Of a stretch of 51,778 nt of DNA, positions 35,041 to 43,131 are shown piece after piece. Made by a program: the position numbers and the translations under genes. The stretch's first letter is position 1. Every line of letters starts with the position of its first letter. Source of the DNA: Pollutimonas sp036675955 (lineage in GTDB: Bacteria > Pseudomonadota > Gammaproteobacteria > Burkholderiales > Burkholderiaceae_B). Under the pieces are notes generated by a model. The model was not told where the DNA came from. It ran no database searches and saw nothing but the letters and a program-made list of their open reading frames with translations. Where the stretch lies: contig JAKFDW010000175.1 of the NCBI GenBank assembly GCA_036675955.1, positions 1-51,778 on the forward strand. Reading direction: 5' to 3'.

Positions 35041-35794
35041 TCTGAAATGCGCATACTTCGTTGCTGGTACAGACACGGAAATCGGCAAGACGATGTTCGC
35101 CAGCAGCCTGTTATATGCGCTCACCCAAATCGGAGTACGTACTGCGGGCATGAAACCAGTCGCCGCGGGCGCGGAACTTCGCCAAGGCACATGGCATAAC
35201 GAAGACGCGGACGCGCTGGCCGCACAGGCCAGTGTGACGCTGCCATCCGCGCTGACGACGCCTTATCTGCTTCGTGAGCCGACGGCTCCGCATATCGCGG
35301 CACAATCGGAAGGCTTGACGATAGATTTGCCACATATACTGGATTGCTACAAGCAGATTGCCAAGCGTGCCGAAGCAGTGGTGGTTGAAGGCGTCGGCGG
35401 ATTCCGGGTGCCATTGAACCAAACTTTTGATAGCGCCGATCTGGCGCAAAAATTGGGTTTACCCGTCATATTGGTGGTTGGTATACGCCTGGGCTGCATT
35501 AATCATGCACTGTTGACCGCAGATGCGATTGCTGCGCGTGGATTGCACCTGGCCGGTTGGGTTGCCAATATTGTGGATGACGAGCTACTTAACCGTAACG
35601 CCACCATAGAGGCGCTTGCCTCGCGTATAGCGGCGCCTTTGCTGGGCGAGGTTCCAAGGCTTGGCACCAAGGTTCGCGCTGGAAGAGAACTGGCGCAGAC
35701 TGCAGCCAGCTATCTCAGTTTTTCTTCTCTCGCGGACTGGCCGCATGAAATGGATCTGCGTTCAAATCCCAGTGCCGAACGATACTCAAGGTAA
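35033..35794 (+). CDS. bioD: Dethiobiotin synthetase
   Basis: 253 residues from the ATG at 35033 (AAAAGG upstream); an earlier TTG is too close to the ribosome-binding site. The ATP loop GTDTEIGKT, the MKPVAAG Lys segment, VEGVGGFRVPL and GIRLGCINHALL are all as expected for BioD, which carboxylates diaminopelargonate and closes the ureido ring. The last 25 or so residues are a variable tail. bioB, the final step, is not in the window. The gene ends 5 bases from the convergent MaoC-like gene. Confidence 0.95.
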   Translation: MHSLKCAYFVAGTDTEIGKTMFASSLLYALTQIGVRTAGMKPVAAGAELRQGTWHNEDADALAAQASVTLPSALTTPYLLREPTAPHIAAQSEGLTIDLPHILDCYKQIAKRAEAVVVEGVGGFRVPLNQTFDSADLAQKLGLPVILVVGIRLGCINHALLTADAIAARGLHLAGWVANIVDDELLNRNATIEALASRIAAPLLGEVPRLGTKVRAGRELAQTAASYLSFSSLADWPHEMDLRSNPSAERYSR

Positions 35795-35799
35795 CGTTG

Positions 35800-36258
35800 T
35801 TACCGCCCCGCAAGCAGCCGCGTAGCGGTATAGGTCATAACGTCTTTTTCTCGCTGATTTTTTACATCGATCTTCGACACCACAACGGCACGATTATGCT
35901 GCGATGTCGGACGGATGGACGTAATTTCAATTTCGGCCCGAATTGTGTCGCCCACCATGACCGGTGCCAGCATCTTCTTGTGGACTTCCAAAAGAGCCAG
36001 GCCCGTGCCCTGGATCATGCCTTGCATGATGAAACCCTCTATCAGTCCATAGGTCAACGCGCCAGGCACAGGCCTGCCGTTCATCGCGCCATGCTCGAAA
36101 GTGGTGTCGATGAATATCGTTTCCAGCATGCCAGTGGTGCTGATGAAGTTGATTAAATCGGTTTCAGTGATCGTGCGGCGAAACGTGTTGAATCGCTGGC
36201 CTTCAGAAATATCCTGCCAGTAAACGCCCTGGCCAAGCATTTGTACATCGCTCATCAT
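35800..36258 (-). CDS. MaoC-like hot-dog domain protein, catalytic motif not visible
   Basis: 152 residues from the ATG at 36258 (AAGGA five bases before the first of two tandem ATGs). The MaoC-type frame is clear: ISEGQRFNTFRRTITETDLINFISTTGM ... PGALTYGLIEGFIMQG ... VMVGDTIRAEIEITSIRPTSQHNRAVVVSKIDVKNQ. The hydratase Asp/His motif (D-x-N-x-x-H) is replaced by TGMLETIFID, so simple (R)-enoyl-CoA hydration is uncertain. It is the last gene of the minus-strand cluster controlled near 41.3 kb and is separated from the Bug gene by a hairpin at 36320-36350. Confidence 0.82.
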   Translation of the reverse strand: MMSDVQMLGQGVYWQDISEGQRFNTFRRTITETDLINFISTTGMLETIFIDTTFEHGAMNGRPVPGALTYGLIEGFIMQGMIQGTGLALLEVHKKMLAPVMVGDTIRAEIEITSIRPTSQHNRAVVVSKIDVKNQREKDVMTYTATRLLAGR

Positions 36259-36319
36259 CTTTGTCCTTGTGAAGCTCAATTGCACTAAGCGGATCCACAG
36301 TGCCCGCCGAGTGTAGATA

Positions 36320-36350
36320 AGGGATGGCCGCTAAACTCAGGGCCATCCCT
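36320..36350 (-). terminator. Hairpin after the Bug gene (weak terminator or attenuator)
   Basis: Perfect 10-bp stem AGGGATGGCC / GGCCATCCCT with an 11-base loop, 36 bases after the Bug stop at 36386. On the minus strand it is followed by TATCTACAC, not a T-run, so read-through to the MaoC-like gene is likely. Confidence 0.5.
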
Positions 36351-36385
36351 ATGCACGCCCACGATTTCCGTGGCAAGCCGGGGAC

Positions 36386-37369
36386 TTACTTGTTACCCGC
36401 GTTGGCAGCCTTGACGACTTCACCCCAGCGGGCATACTCGCTCTCTATATAGGCCTTATAGTCCTCCGCGCTGCCGCCCAAGACGATTGTGCCTTGTTGC
36501 TCTAGTTTTTTACTGACTGCTTCGGATTTCAGCGCTTTATTGATCGCTTTGTTCAGCACTTCTATCACCTCGGGTGGCGTACCTGCAGGCGCCACTATGC
36601 CTTGCCACGCAAGACTCTCGAAATTCGGGATCAAGCTTTCGGATACGGTGGGAACATCCGGCATGACGTTCGAGCGGTTTTTGCTGGTGACTGCCAGGGC
36701 CTTCAATGTTCCGGCCTTCACCGGCGAAATCGCTGTATTTAGCGTAGTCGTTGTGAACTGCGTTGCGCCGGCGATCAAATCTACCTGTGCCGGGGCTGTG
36801 CCTTTGTAGGGCACGTGCACTGCTTCGCCCCCGACGGCGCTGAGGATATGCGCGGCGGTCAGGTGTTCGATGGCCCCTGTGCCGGACGAAGCATAGTTGT
36901 ATGTGCCTGGCGAGGCTTTCAATAAGGCGATAAGGTCCTTGGGCGTTTTGGCCTCGACTTTGGCATTGATTGCCAGTACCAAAGGCACCGCAGCAGTAAG
37001 GCCGACGGCGGCGAAATCCTTCAAGGGATCGAAGCCCACCTCCTTATACACCCACGGGGCGATGATGATGGACGAGGTGTTGTAAAGCAAGGTATAGCCG
37101 TCGGCGGGCGCGTGCACCAGCGACGCCGCCGCAATATTGCCTGCCGCGCCGGCCTTGTTTTCCACCACGATGGTCTGCCCCAATTCCTTGCTCATCTGTT
37201 CGGAAAGGATACGAGCCACATTATCCGTTGGTCCGCCGGGTGCGAATCCGACAAGAAGCCGTACGGGTTTTTCGGGCCATTTAGTCGTCGCAAGGGCACT
37301 GTTCATGCCAGCCAGCATCAACACGGACGCAGCGCCGAAAGATAAAAATGTACGTGTGGTTTTATTCAT
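36386..37369 (-). CDS. Bug/TctC-family receptor
   Basis: 327 residues. The signal peptide runs to ALA near residue 27, before TTKWPEKPVRLLVGFAPGGPTDNVAR. Motifs are GAAGNIAAASLVHAPADGYTL, AVHVPYKGTAPAQVDL, and PAGTPPEVIEVLN. GGAGTGAGAC precedes the ATG. It stands between the cyclase and the MaoC-like gene, so it is likely the periplasmic receptor for the acid activated by the CoA ligase at 38446-39978. Confidence 0.95.
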   Translation of the reverse strand: MNKTTRTFLSFGAASVLMLAGMNSALATTKWPEKPVRLLVGFAPGGPTDNVARILSEQMSKELGQTIVVENKAGAAGNIAAASLVHAPADGYTLLYNTSSIIIAPWVYKEVGFDPLKDFAAVGLTAAVPLVLAINAKVEAKTPKDLIALLKASPGTYNYASSGTGAIEHLTAAHILSAVGGEAVHVPYKGTAPAQVDLIAGATQFTTTTLNTAISPVKAGTLKALAVTSKNRSNVMPDVPTVSESLIPNFESLAWQGIVAPAGTPPEVIEVLNKAINKALKSEAVSKKLEQQGTIVLGGSAEDYKAYIESEYARWGEVVKAANAGNK

Positions 37370-37411
37370 GTCTCACTCCAGAATTTTTAGGAAGTTTTTA
37401 TGAGGACTTCT

Positions 37412-38434
37412 TTACACTGTTGCAATCGGATTCAGCGGAGAACCGACTGCTCCGGGCAAATACAACGGAGGGGCGGTCAGCATGAATGCATGGCGACCGT
37501 TCTTATGAAGCCAAGTGGCGAGCTTGGTCAAATGCCAGAGTTCGCCCAGATGGATGCCCAGCTTGAATAAGCAGTGTTCATGCAAAGGCAAGAGCGCATG
37601 GCAGCCATCTCCGTGGAAGTCGTAAGGCCGATGCTCCACCGCGTAGTTATCGGCAATCAAAGCAGCCAGCCCGCTTTGATCCACCCATTCCCGCAGCCTG
37701 CTATCGGCTCCATCCAGAACCGCACACGAATTTGCCAGCTTATCGGCATCCGGTTTGCCGCCCATGGACAGAATCAAGTCGGCAAAGCCCGTGTGCAGGC
37801 AGACCATATCGCCGCGTCGTACGTCGATCTGGTCCTTCTCTATGACGGACATCAAATCCTCGTAACCCACCAGCCTTCGTGCGTCCCCAAAATGGCGGCG
37901 CAAATCCAGCATGACGGCACGCCCTTGTATTCCGTGAGCCGCCATATGCTCGATGCCCAGCCGATGGGCCTTGGAAGAGCCGTCGACTGTATGGTCAGGA
38001 TGTGAGAAATCATCTTCAGGCCGGAAACCGTTATAGAAAACCGTCTCTGCCTCGCCATCGCCGTTGGCATCGAAGTGTGAGCCGATATGCGACAAAGCAT
38101 CCCACTGGGTGGAGTACTGCAGGCTCATCGTCACCATATCGTCGCAGGCGACGTCGGTAGTATTGTGGTCGTGCTCGAAAGAATGAAGAAAGACGGACTT
38201 GCCGTCGACGCGCTTGGTGGCGGTAAGCTTGGGCGGATGTCTGGCCGGATTCAGCACATTGCCGCCAGGCAGGTCCAGGGGCAGGCTCAGGCTAAAAACC
38301 CGCCCAGCCTTCACTTCTGCAACCGCCTCCAGTATCTTTTCGGATGTCAGCAAGTTGAGTCGACCCAGTTGATCGTCGTCTCCGAATTCGCCCCAGTTCG
38401 AGCCTTCGGGCCTGTTTTTCCAGCGTCTTGTCAC
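37412..38434 (-). CDS. Cyclase family protein (kynurenine formamidase-like metal hydrolase)
   Basis: 340 residues, the longer branch of the cyclase family (PF04199). The metal/active-site segment reads QWDALSHIGSHFDANGDGE; the C-terminal HGDGCHALLPLHEHCLFKLGIHLGEL is typical of this branch. Members hydrolyse amides or lactones such as N-formylkynurenine, or act on cyclic ketones. The N-terminus RPEGSNWGEFGDDDQLGRLNLLT is a good landmark for the branch. Its place between a CoA ligase and a Bug receptor suggests ring opening of the imported substrate before CoA activation; this is inference. Confidence 0.85.
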   Translation of the reverse strand: MTRRWKNRPEGSNWGEFGDDDQLGRLNLLTSEKILEAVAEVKAGRVFSLSLPLDLPGGNVLNPARHPPKLTATKRVDGKSVFLHSFEHDHNTTDVACDDMVTMSLQYSTQWDALSHIGSHFDANGDGEAETVFYNGFRPEDDFSHPDHTVDGSSKAHRLGIEHMAAHGIQGRAVMLDLRRHFGDARRLVGYEDLMSVIEKDQIDVRRGDMVCLHTGFADLILSMGGKPDADKLANSCAVLDGADSRLREWVDQSGLAALIADNYAVEHRPYDFHGDGCHALLPLHEHCLFKLGIHLGELWHLTKLATWLHKNGRHAFMLTAPPLYLPGAVGSPLNPIATV

Positions 38435-38445
38435 GTCATTCTCCT

Positions 38446-39978
38446 TTAGCTTGCAAGCGTTCTCTGATGTTGTGTTGCGGCGCGCGTGTCAACGGTCTCG
38501 CCTGTAAGGCGCATGAGCTCATGCCGCTTGATCTTTTGAGTTTCTGTCTTCGGGATCTCATCGACGAACCCGAAGAAACGTGGAATCATGTAGTCGGGGA
38601 TGCGGCCTGTCAGAAAGTTTTGCAGCGCCTCAGGCGTTACGGGCTGGGACGTTACAATCACCGCCTTGATCTCTTCACCCATAATCTCGTCTGGCACGCC
38701 CAGCACCGCGCAGTCTTTGACGGCGGCATGCTTGAGCAACTGTTGTTCTATCTCGGTGGGTGCGATCATTTCGCCGCCGCGGCGTATCAGTTCTTTCACC
38801 CGGCCGTCGAAATATAGGTAGCCATCCTCGTCCAGATAACCGCGATCCCCGGTATATAGCCAGCCCTGCTTGAGCGTGGCCGCGGTGCTCTCGGGATTAT
38901 TCCAATATTCGGTGAAGAACATGCCCTCTACGGACGATGACGCTGTGATCTCGCCCTTCTCCCTGACGCCCAGTGGCTGGCCTTCGGGGTTGCGGATAGA
39001 TATCCCGACACCCTGACGTGGCCGGCCAACGGAGCCCAGACGTGTTTCATCCGCGGTGTTCATCGTGACCCAGCCGCCCGTCTCCGTCATGCCATATAGC
39101 TCATTCACTCTGATGCTGAAACGGCTTTCTATCTCTCGCCACACACGGTCCGGGGCACCCCCACCGACACACCATCTGAGCTGGTGGCCGCGCCGTTCTC
39201 CAGGGTGCTGTTTTTCGAGAATGGACAATACCGTACCTACGTAGGTAAACCCGGTAGCCCCGTATGCAATGGCATCTTCGAAAAACCGGCTGGCTGAAAA
39301 TTTAGGCAACAACACCATGGTGGCACCCGCCATCAGTGTTGATGTCACTGCATACATTTGAGGATTGGCATGAAACAGCGGCAAGAAAACCATGATGCGG
39401 TCGTCTGACGAGACTTCCAGCGAACGCACCATATCGTTGCCCGCCGATACATACGCCTGATGCGGCAGCACCGCGCCCTTCGGCAGACCGGTGGTTCCGG
39501 AGGTGTAAAGAATGCTGTTGGCGGACGTGGGCTCGGGTTCGCGGTCGCGCCGCCAGCGCGCCGGCGCGTCTAAGCAGGGAACATCCAGTGCGGCGTCGAT
39601 CATCTCTTTGCGCAGGCAATCTGCCAAGCCATCGATGACATCGCGTTTCGCCTCGTAAAGCTCTGGCTCGATCAGCACCAGATGCGCTTCACTCTGGCTT
39701 AGCGTATACCGGAGTCCTTCTCCTACGAGGCTGACATTCAGCGGCACGGCAATGGCGCCCAGTTCACTGATGGCAAACCAGCTCACCAGGAAGGCGGGAC
39801 GGTTTCCGCACAACAGCGCGACACGGCTTCCGGCACGTATGCCTATATCGTGAAGCCGCTTGGCAAAGGCGGCAACCATCCCTGCCATTTCGCCGTAGCT
39901 TATTTCCTCCGTTCCATAAACCAGGAAGATCTTCTCAGGCTGACTGTCGGCATGCACATATAACTGGTCGGTGATCAA
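38446..39978 (-). CDS. AMP-dependent acyl-CoA ligase
   Basis: 510 residues from a TTG start that overlaps the acyl-CoA dehydrogenase stop by TTGA, with AGAGGA upstream. Adenylation motifs ILYTSGTTGLPKGAVLPH, ELYGMTETGGWVT, YTGDRGYLDEDGYLYFDGRVKELIRRGGEMIAP are present. The C-terminal Lys is in PKTETQKIKRHEL. It activates a carboxylate to the CoA ester for the dehydrogenase encoded just upstream. It ends 11 bases from the cyclase start. Confidence 0.94.
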   Translation of the reverse strand: MITDQLYVHADSQPEKIFLVYGTEEISYGEMAGMVAAFAKRLHDIGIRAGSRVALLCGNRPAFLVSWFAISELGAIAVPLNVSLVGEGLRYTLSQSEAHLVLIEPELYEAKRDVIDGLADCLRKEMIDAALDVPCLDAPARWRRDREPEPTSANSILYTSGTTGLPKGAVLPHQAYVSAGNDMVRSLEVSSDDRIMVFLPLFHANPQMYAVTSTLMAGATMVLLPKFSASRFFEDAIAYGATGFTYVGTVLSILEKQHPGERRGHQLRWCVGGGAPDRVWREIESRFSIRVNELYGMTETGGWVTMNTADETRLGSVGRPRQGVGISIRNPEGQPLGVREKGEITASSSVEGMFFTEYWNNPESTAATLKQGWLYTGDRGYLDEDGYLYFDGRVKELIRRGGEMIAPTEIEQQLLKHAAVKDCAVLGVPDEIMGEEIKAVIVTSQPVTPEALQNFLTGRIPDYMIPRFFGFVDEIPKTETQKIKRHELMRLTGETVDTRAATQHQRTLAS

Positions 39979-41192
39979 GCCGTTTTCCTCTCTTGTGTTG
40001 TTTGGTCTTTATCCTGTTCAATACTCTGGCTGAATTTGAAGAGGTGTTTGCCTATGGTGTTCTTCAGAATCTCTGAGGACCCGCCGGCGATTTCGTAGGC
40101 CTTGGCGTCGCGCAGATATCGTCCGAAGGGCGCATTCTCGGTCACGCCATAGGCCCCGCATATCTGTACCGCCTGTTCCGCTGTTCGTGTTGCGACACGG
40201 CTTGCCAAGAGCTTCGCTTCGCTCGAGTACCGTGCAATATCCTCATGACGATCCAGTGCGCGGCATGCTTCGTAAACCAGTAGACGAGCCGCGTCGATTT
40301 CAGCCATCATGTCGGCGAAATACCATTGGATGCCCTGAAATCCGATGACTCGTTGGTCGAATGCCGTCCTGCCTGCGGCAAAAGCAAGTGCTCGATCAAA
40401 TGCTGCCCGAGCAATGCCAATGCTGATCGCCCCCGCCACCGTGCGCGAAAAATCCAAGGTTGTCACTGCCTGACGCACACCTTTGCCTTCTTCACCGACA
40501 AGATGGTCTGGCGGCAGCAGCACATCGTCGAGAATCAGATCGACATGCGGGCCATTGCGCAAACCGAAGGTACTGGCGTTGGGGCCTTGTTCTGTGGATA
40601 CGCCCGGCATGTCGTTGCGCACGAAGAAAGTCGACACGCCCACGTCAGTTTCGGCCAGGATGATATAGGCTTCCGCCGCCGACCCCGAGGTAATGAACGA
40701 TTTGCGCCCGTTGATTTTCCAGCCATCCGGAGTTTTTGTCGCTTTGGTATCCAGGCTACGGATGTCGCTGCCATGATTGGCTTCGGTCAAGGCATACGAG
40801 GTGATCAGGCCTTGTCTGAATTGAGGAAGCACCTGTTGCTGCAGTGATGCGCTGCCAAACAGCTTGATCAATGTTTGCGCCTGGAGGATGGTAATCAAGC
40901 TGATGCCGACCGCCGCACTCGCGTACGACGACTCTTCAAAGACGGCTGCGCACTCAGTGAAGCTGGCGCCGCGCCCACCCCATTTTTCCTCGAGCGTCAG
41001 CGATGTATAGCCTTTTTGTGCCAACCGCTTTATGGACTCTGTCGGGTAGAGATCCTCGCGATCTACTTGATCCGCAAACGGCAGTACGTCGGCCGCTACC
41101 GCGGCGCATAGTTCGTCCAGGAAACCGGCGCCGACGATATCGCGCCATAGTTTCCGGCTCCATTCATAAGGCTGCGGGTGTATCGCGCTCAC
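39975..41192 (-). CDS. Acyl-CoA dehydrogenase family protein
   Basis: 405 residues from the GTG at 41192, which has AAAGGAG six bases upstream; an in-frame ATG at 41222 would add ten residues. Family motifs include ITSYALTEANHGSDIRSL, GRKSFITSGSAAEAY, and the C-terminal QICGAYGVTENAPFGRYLRDAKAYEIAGGSSEILKNTIG. The position of the usual catalytic Glu in (Y/F)EGT is Gly here (IAGGSSEI), as in a subgroup where the base lies elsewhere. It is the first gene of the unit and is divergent from the IclR gene at 41332. Confidence 0.92.
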   Translation of the reverse strand: MSAIHPQPYEWSRKLWRDIVGAGFLDELCAAVAADVLPFADQVDREDLYPTESIKRLAQKGYTSLTLEEKWGGRGASFTECAAVFEESSYASAAVGISLITILQAQTLIKLFGSASLQQQVLPQFRQGLITSYALTEANHGSDIRSLDTKATKTPDGWKINGRKSFITSGSAAEAYIILAETDVGVSTFFVRNDMPGVSTEQGPNASTFGLRNGPHVDLILDDVLLPPDHLVGEEGKGVRQAVTTLDFSRTVAGAISIGIARAAFDRALAFAAGRTAFDQRVIGFQGIQWYFADMMAEIDAARLLVYEACRALDRHEDIARYSSEAKLLASRVATRTAEQAVQICGAYGVTENAPFGRYLRDAKAYEIAGGSSEILKNTIGKHLFKFSQSIEQDKDQTTQERKTA

Positions 41193-41281
41193 AACTGTCT
41201 CCTTTGAACCTGCCAGGCACATCTGCCTGTGCTGGAGAATCTACTAGGCTATGACCCAAAGTCCTGTTAGAGTCTTTAGAA

Positions 41282-41319
41282 GTTCCGTCAGATGGAACAA
41301 AAGTCCCGCAATATAGAAC
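41282..41319. promoter_or_regulatory. Two IclR-type operator repeats, 21 bp apart
   Basis: Site 1 (41282-41298) is GTTCCGTCAGATGGAAC, with 5-bp arms GTTCC/GGAAC. Site 2 (41303-41319) is GTCCCGCAATATAGAAC, 12 of 17 identical to site 1. Their centres are 21 bp apart, two helical turns. They lie just upstream of the IclR gene at 41332 and in front of the divergent acyl-CoA dehydrogenase gene. Confidence 0.65.
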
Positions 41320-41331
41320 AAGGTTGTCTAT

Positions 41332-42126
41332 ATGAGAGAAAAAACAGCTGGCGACACCACGGCGCCATCAGATACGGTGCAGAGCGTCAAACGTGCGCTC
41401 GAAATCCTGCATATCCTGTCGTTCAATGCATCGTCGTCGGGTATGCGCTTTTCTGACCTTCAAGCACAGAGCGGTTTAAGCAAAGGCACGCTGCATCGCC
41501 TGCTCAAGTCGCTTTTAATCGGAGGATTTGTCGAACAGGCTGCCGGTAGCCGGGTCTATTACCTTGGTCTGGAATTTCTTTCCATGGGCGAGCGGGCGGC
41601 CAATCGGCTGGATATCAGGGCAGTGACGCAACCAAGCCTGGAGCGTCTTGCGCTCGCTACCGGCGATACCGTCATGCTGACGATACGCAGCGGCCTTGAT
41701 GCCGTATGTATCGATAGACGTGAAGGCTCCTTCCCTGTGAAGGTGCTGACTCAAAATGTGGGGACAAGACGCCCACTGGGTGTCGGCTCTGGCAGCCTTG
41801 CACTGCTTGCAGCGGCACCCGACGATGAGGTCGAAAACGTATTGAGGCGCAACAGCCACCGCCTGGCGCCTTACCCCAGCGTCAGTATCGATGCACTGCG
41901 CATGGCGGTTGCCGACGCGCGTGAGCGCGGATACGCGTTCAACCCCGGGCATTTGCTGAAAGGGATGTGTGGAATTGGCGTAACGATATATCTAGCCAAA
42001 CAGCCTGCCGCCGCCCTAAGTATCGCCGCCTCCCATGGCCGCATGAATATCGAGCGGCGCAAGGAAGTCGCCGAGATGCTCAAGCGAGAAGCTGCAAAAG
42101 TTACTCAGTCGTTGGGCGCAAAGTAG
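41332..42126 (+). CDS. IclR-family transcriptional regulator
   Basis: 264 residues. The N-terminal helix-turn-helix spans about residues 18-75 (VQSVKRALEILHILSFN...MRFSDLQAQSGLSKGTLHRLLKSLLIGGFV), followed by the effector domain (LTIRSGLDAVCIDRREGSFPVKVL, RRPLGVGSGSLALLAA, GMCGIGVTIYLA). It is divergent from the acyl-CoA dehydrogenase-led unit and has two operator-like repeats in the shared region, so autoregulation plus control of that unit is likely. The start lacks a strong ribosome-binding site. Confidence 0.93.
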   Translation: MREKTAGDTTAPSDTVQSVKRALEILHILSFNASSSGMRFSDLQAQSGLSKGTLHRLLKSLLIGGFVEQAAGSRVYYLGLEFLSMGERAANRLDIRAVTQPSLERLALATGDTVMLTIRSGLDAVCIDRREGSFPVKVLTQNVGTRRPLGVGSGSLALLAAAPDDEVENVLRRNSHRLAPYPSVSIDALRMAVADARERGYAFNPGHLLKGMCGIGVTIYLAKQPAAALSIAASHGRMNIERRKEVAEMLKREAAKVTQSLGAK

Positions 42127-42234
42127 AGCTGCGCTGATTGGCTCGCCGCTAACGATACCTTCTTCCGTGAGCACCTAATGAAGCGCCTCGGCGATCCGCA
42201 GATGTAACGACGAGCGCCCCTCCACCGTGGTTCA

Positions 42235-42900
42235 TCAACCCTCGTCGGCGGCCTTGCGCCGGAAATAGGCCTGCACCTCTCGTTGGGTGTTTTCGATGTG
42301 CCGTCGTAAAAGCAACACCGCCTCATTGACCTCCCCACGCTCACACGCGTCCAGAATCTTTACGTGATCGCCATGCGAGCGCTTGTGGCCCGCCACCGCG
42401 CTTACACGCTGGCGCATGATCTTGCCCATTTGATCCTGCACTGACTTGATGAGCGCGAGAAGCCGAGGCCGGTGGGCGGGCGCATACAGACATTCATGGA
42501 AACGAGCATTCAGTTCGCTCCAGCCTTCTTCAGTAATAGCGGTATCGTAGGCATCCAGCAGTGCTCGCGCATGGGCGATGTCCGACTCAGCCATATTCGG
42601 CACGGCGAGCTCAAGCGCGCGGCACTCGGTGGCGATGCGTATGTCGAGCATTTCTACATAATCCGCTACCGTCAACACTGCGACCGTTGCCCCAGCGTTC
42701 GGCGTGAATAACACCAGCCCCTCCGACTGCAGCCGCATCAGCGCTTCCCGCACCGGTATCTTGCTCAGACCAAGTTCGGCGGCAATGTCGTCCTGGCGTA
42801 TAGGGGTTCCTTCGGCCAGCGACCCGTCCAGGATCCGTTTGCGTAATACCCCGTACACCCGATCGGTTGCCGTGGCTTTCTTATTAGCAGAATTCATCAT
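42235..42900 (-). CDS. GntR-family regulator, FCD subfamily
   Basis: 221 residues. The winged helix is at about 10-75 (ATDRVYGVLRKRILDGSLAEGTPIRQDDIAAELGLSKIPVREALMRLQSEGLV), followed by the all-helical FCD ligand domain with the conserved N/H metal residues (LNARFHECLY, HGDHVKILDACERGE). It is divergent from a pyrroline-5-carboxylate-dehydrogenase-like gene, and a GTATAC-centred palindrome lies in the AT-rich space between them. Likely the local repressor, responding to an organic or amino acid. Confidence 0.93.
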   Translation of the reverse strand: MMNSANKKATATDRVYGVLRKRILDGSLAEGTPIRQDDIAAELGLSKIPVREALMRLQSEGLVLFTPNAGATVAVLTVADYVEMLDIRIATECRALELAVPNMAESDIAHARALLDAYDTAITEEGWSELNARFHECLYAPAHRPRLLALIKSVQDQMGKIMRQRVSAVAGHKRSHGDHVKILDACERGEVNEAVLLLRRHIENTQREVQAYFRRKAADEG

Positions 42901-43010
42901 ATCAATAGCTCAGTCCATGACTAGCCAGCACGCCGGCTACACCGCCGTACTATACCGCCCGGCCATACTCTCCACCGTATTGAAGCGACAATAATTTATT
43001 ATATTTCAAC

Positions 43011-43026
43011 AAATCGTATACTATTT
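43011..43026. promoter_or_regulatory. GTATAC-centred palindrome, candidate GntR operator
   Basis: AAATCGTA/TACTATTT, a 16-bp dyad with one mismatched pair, in a very AT-rich 231-base intergenic stretch between the GntR gene and the aldehyde dehydrogenase gene. FCD-type GntR proteins often bind short GTATAC-centred dyads. It lies 106 bases before the dehydrogenase start. Confidence 0.5.
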
Positions 43027-43131
43027 ATATAAATAATATCTAAAATATAAAAGCATTCACAGTTCACTTATCGCACCGAAACGGCGCAATACATTCTTTT
43101 CATTAACTTTTTCCAGTGAGTCTAGCCAACA

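Noticed and set aside
35790..35804. GGTAAC-GTT-GTTACC hairpin at the bioD stop
   Set aside because: Short stem with a three-base loop and no T-run; not enough for a terminator call.
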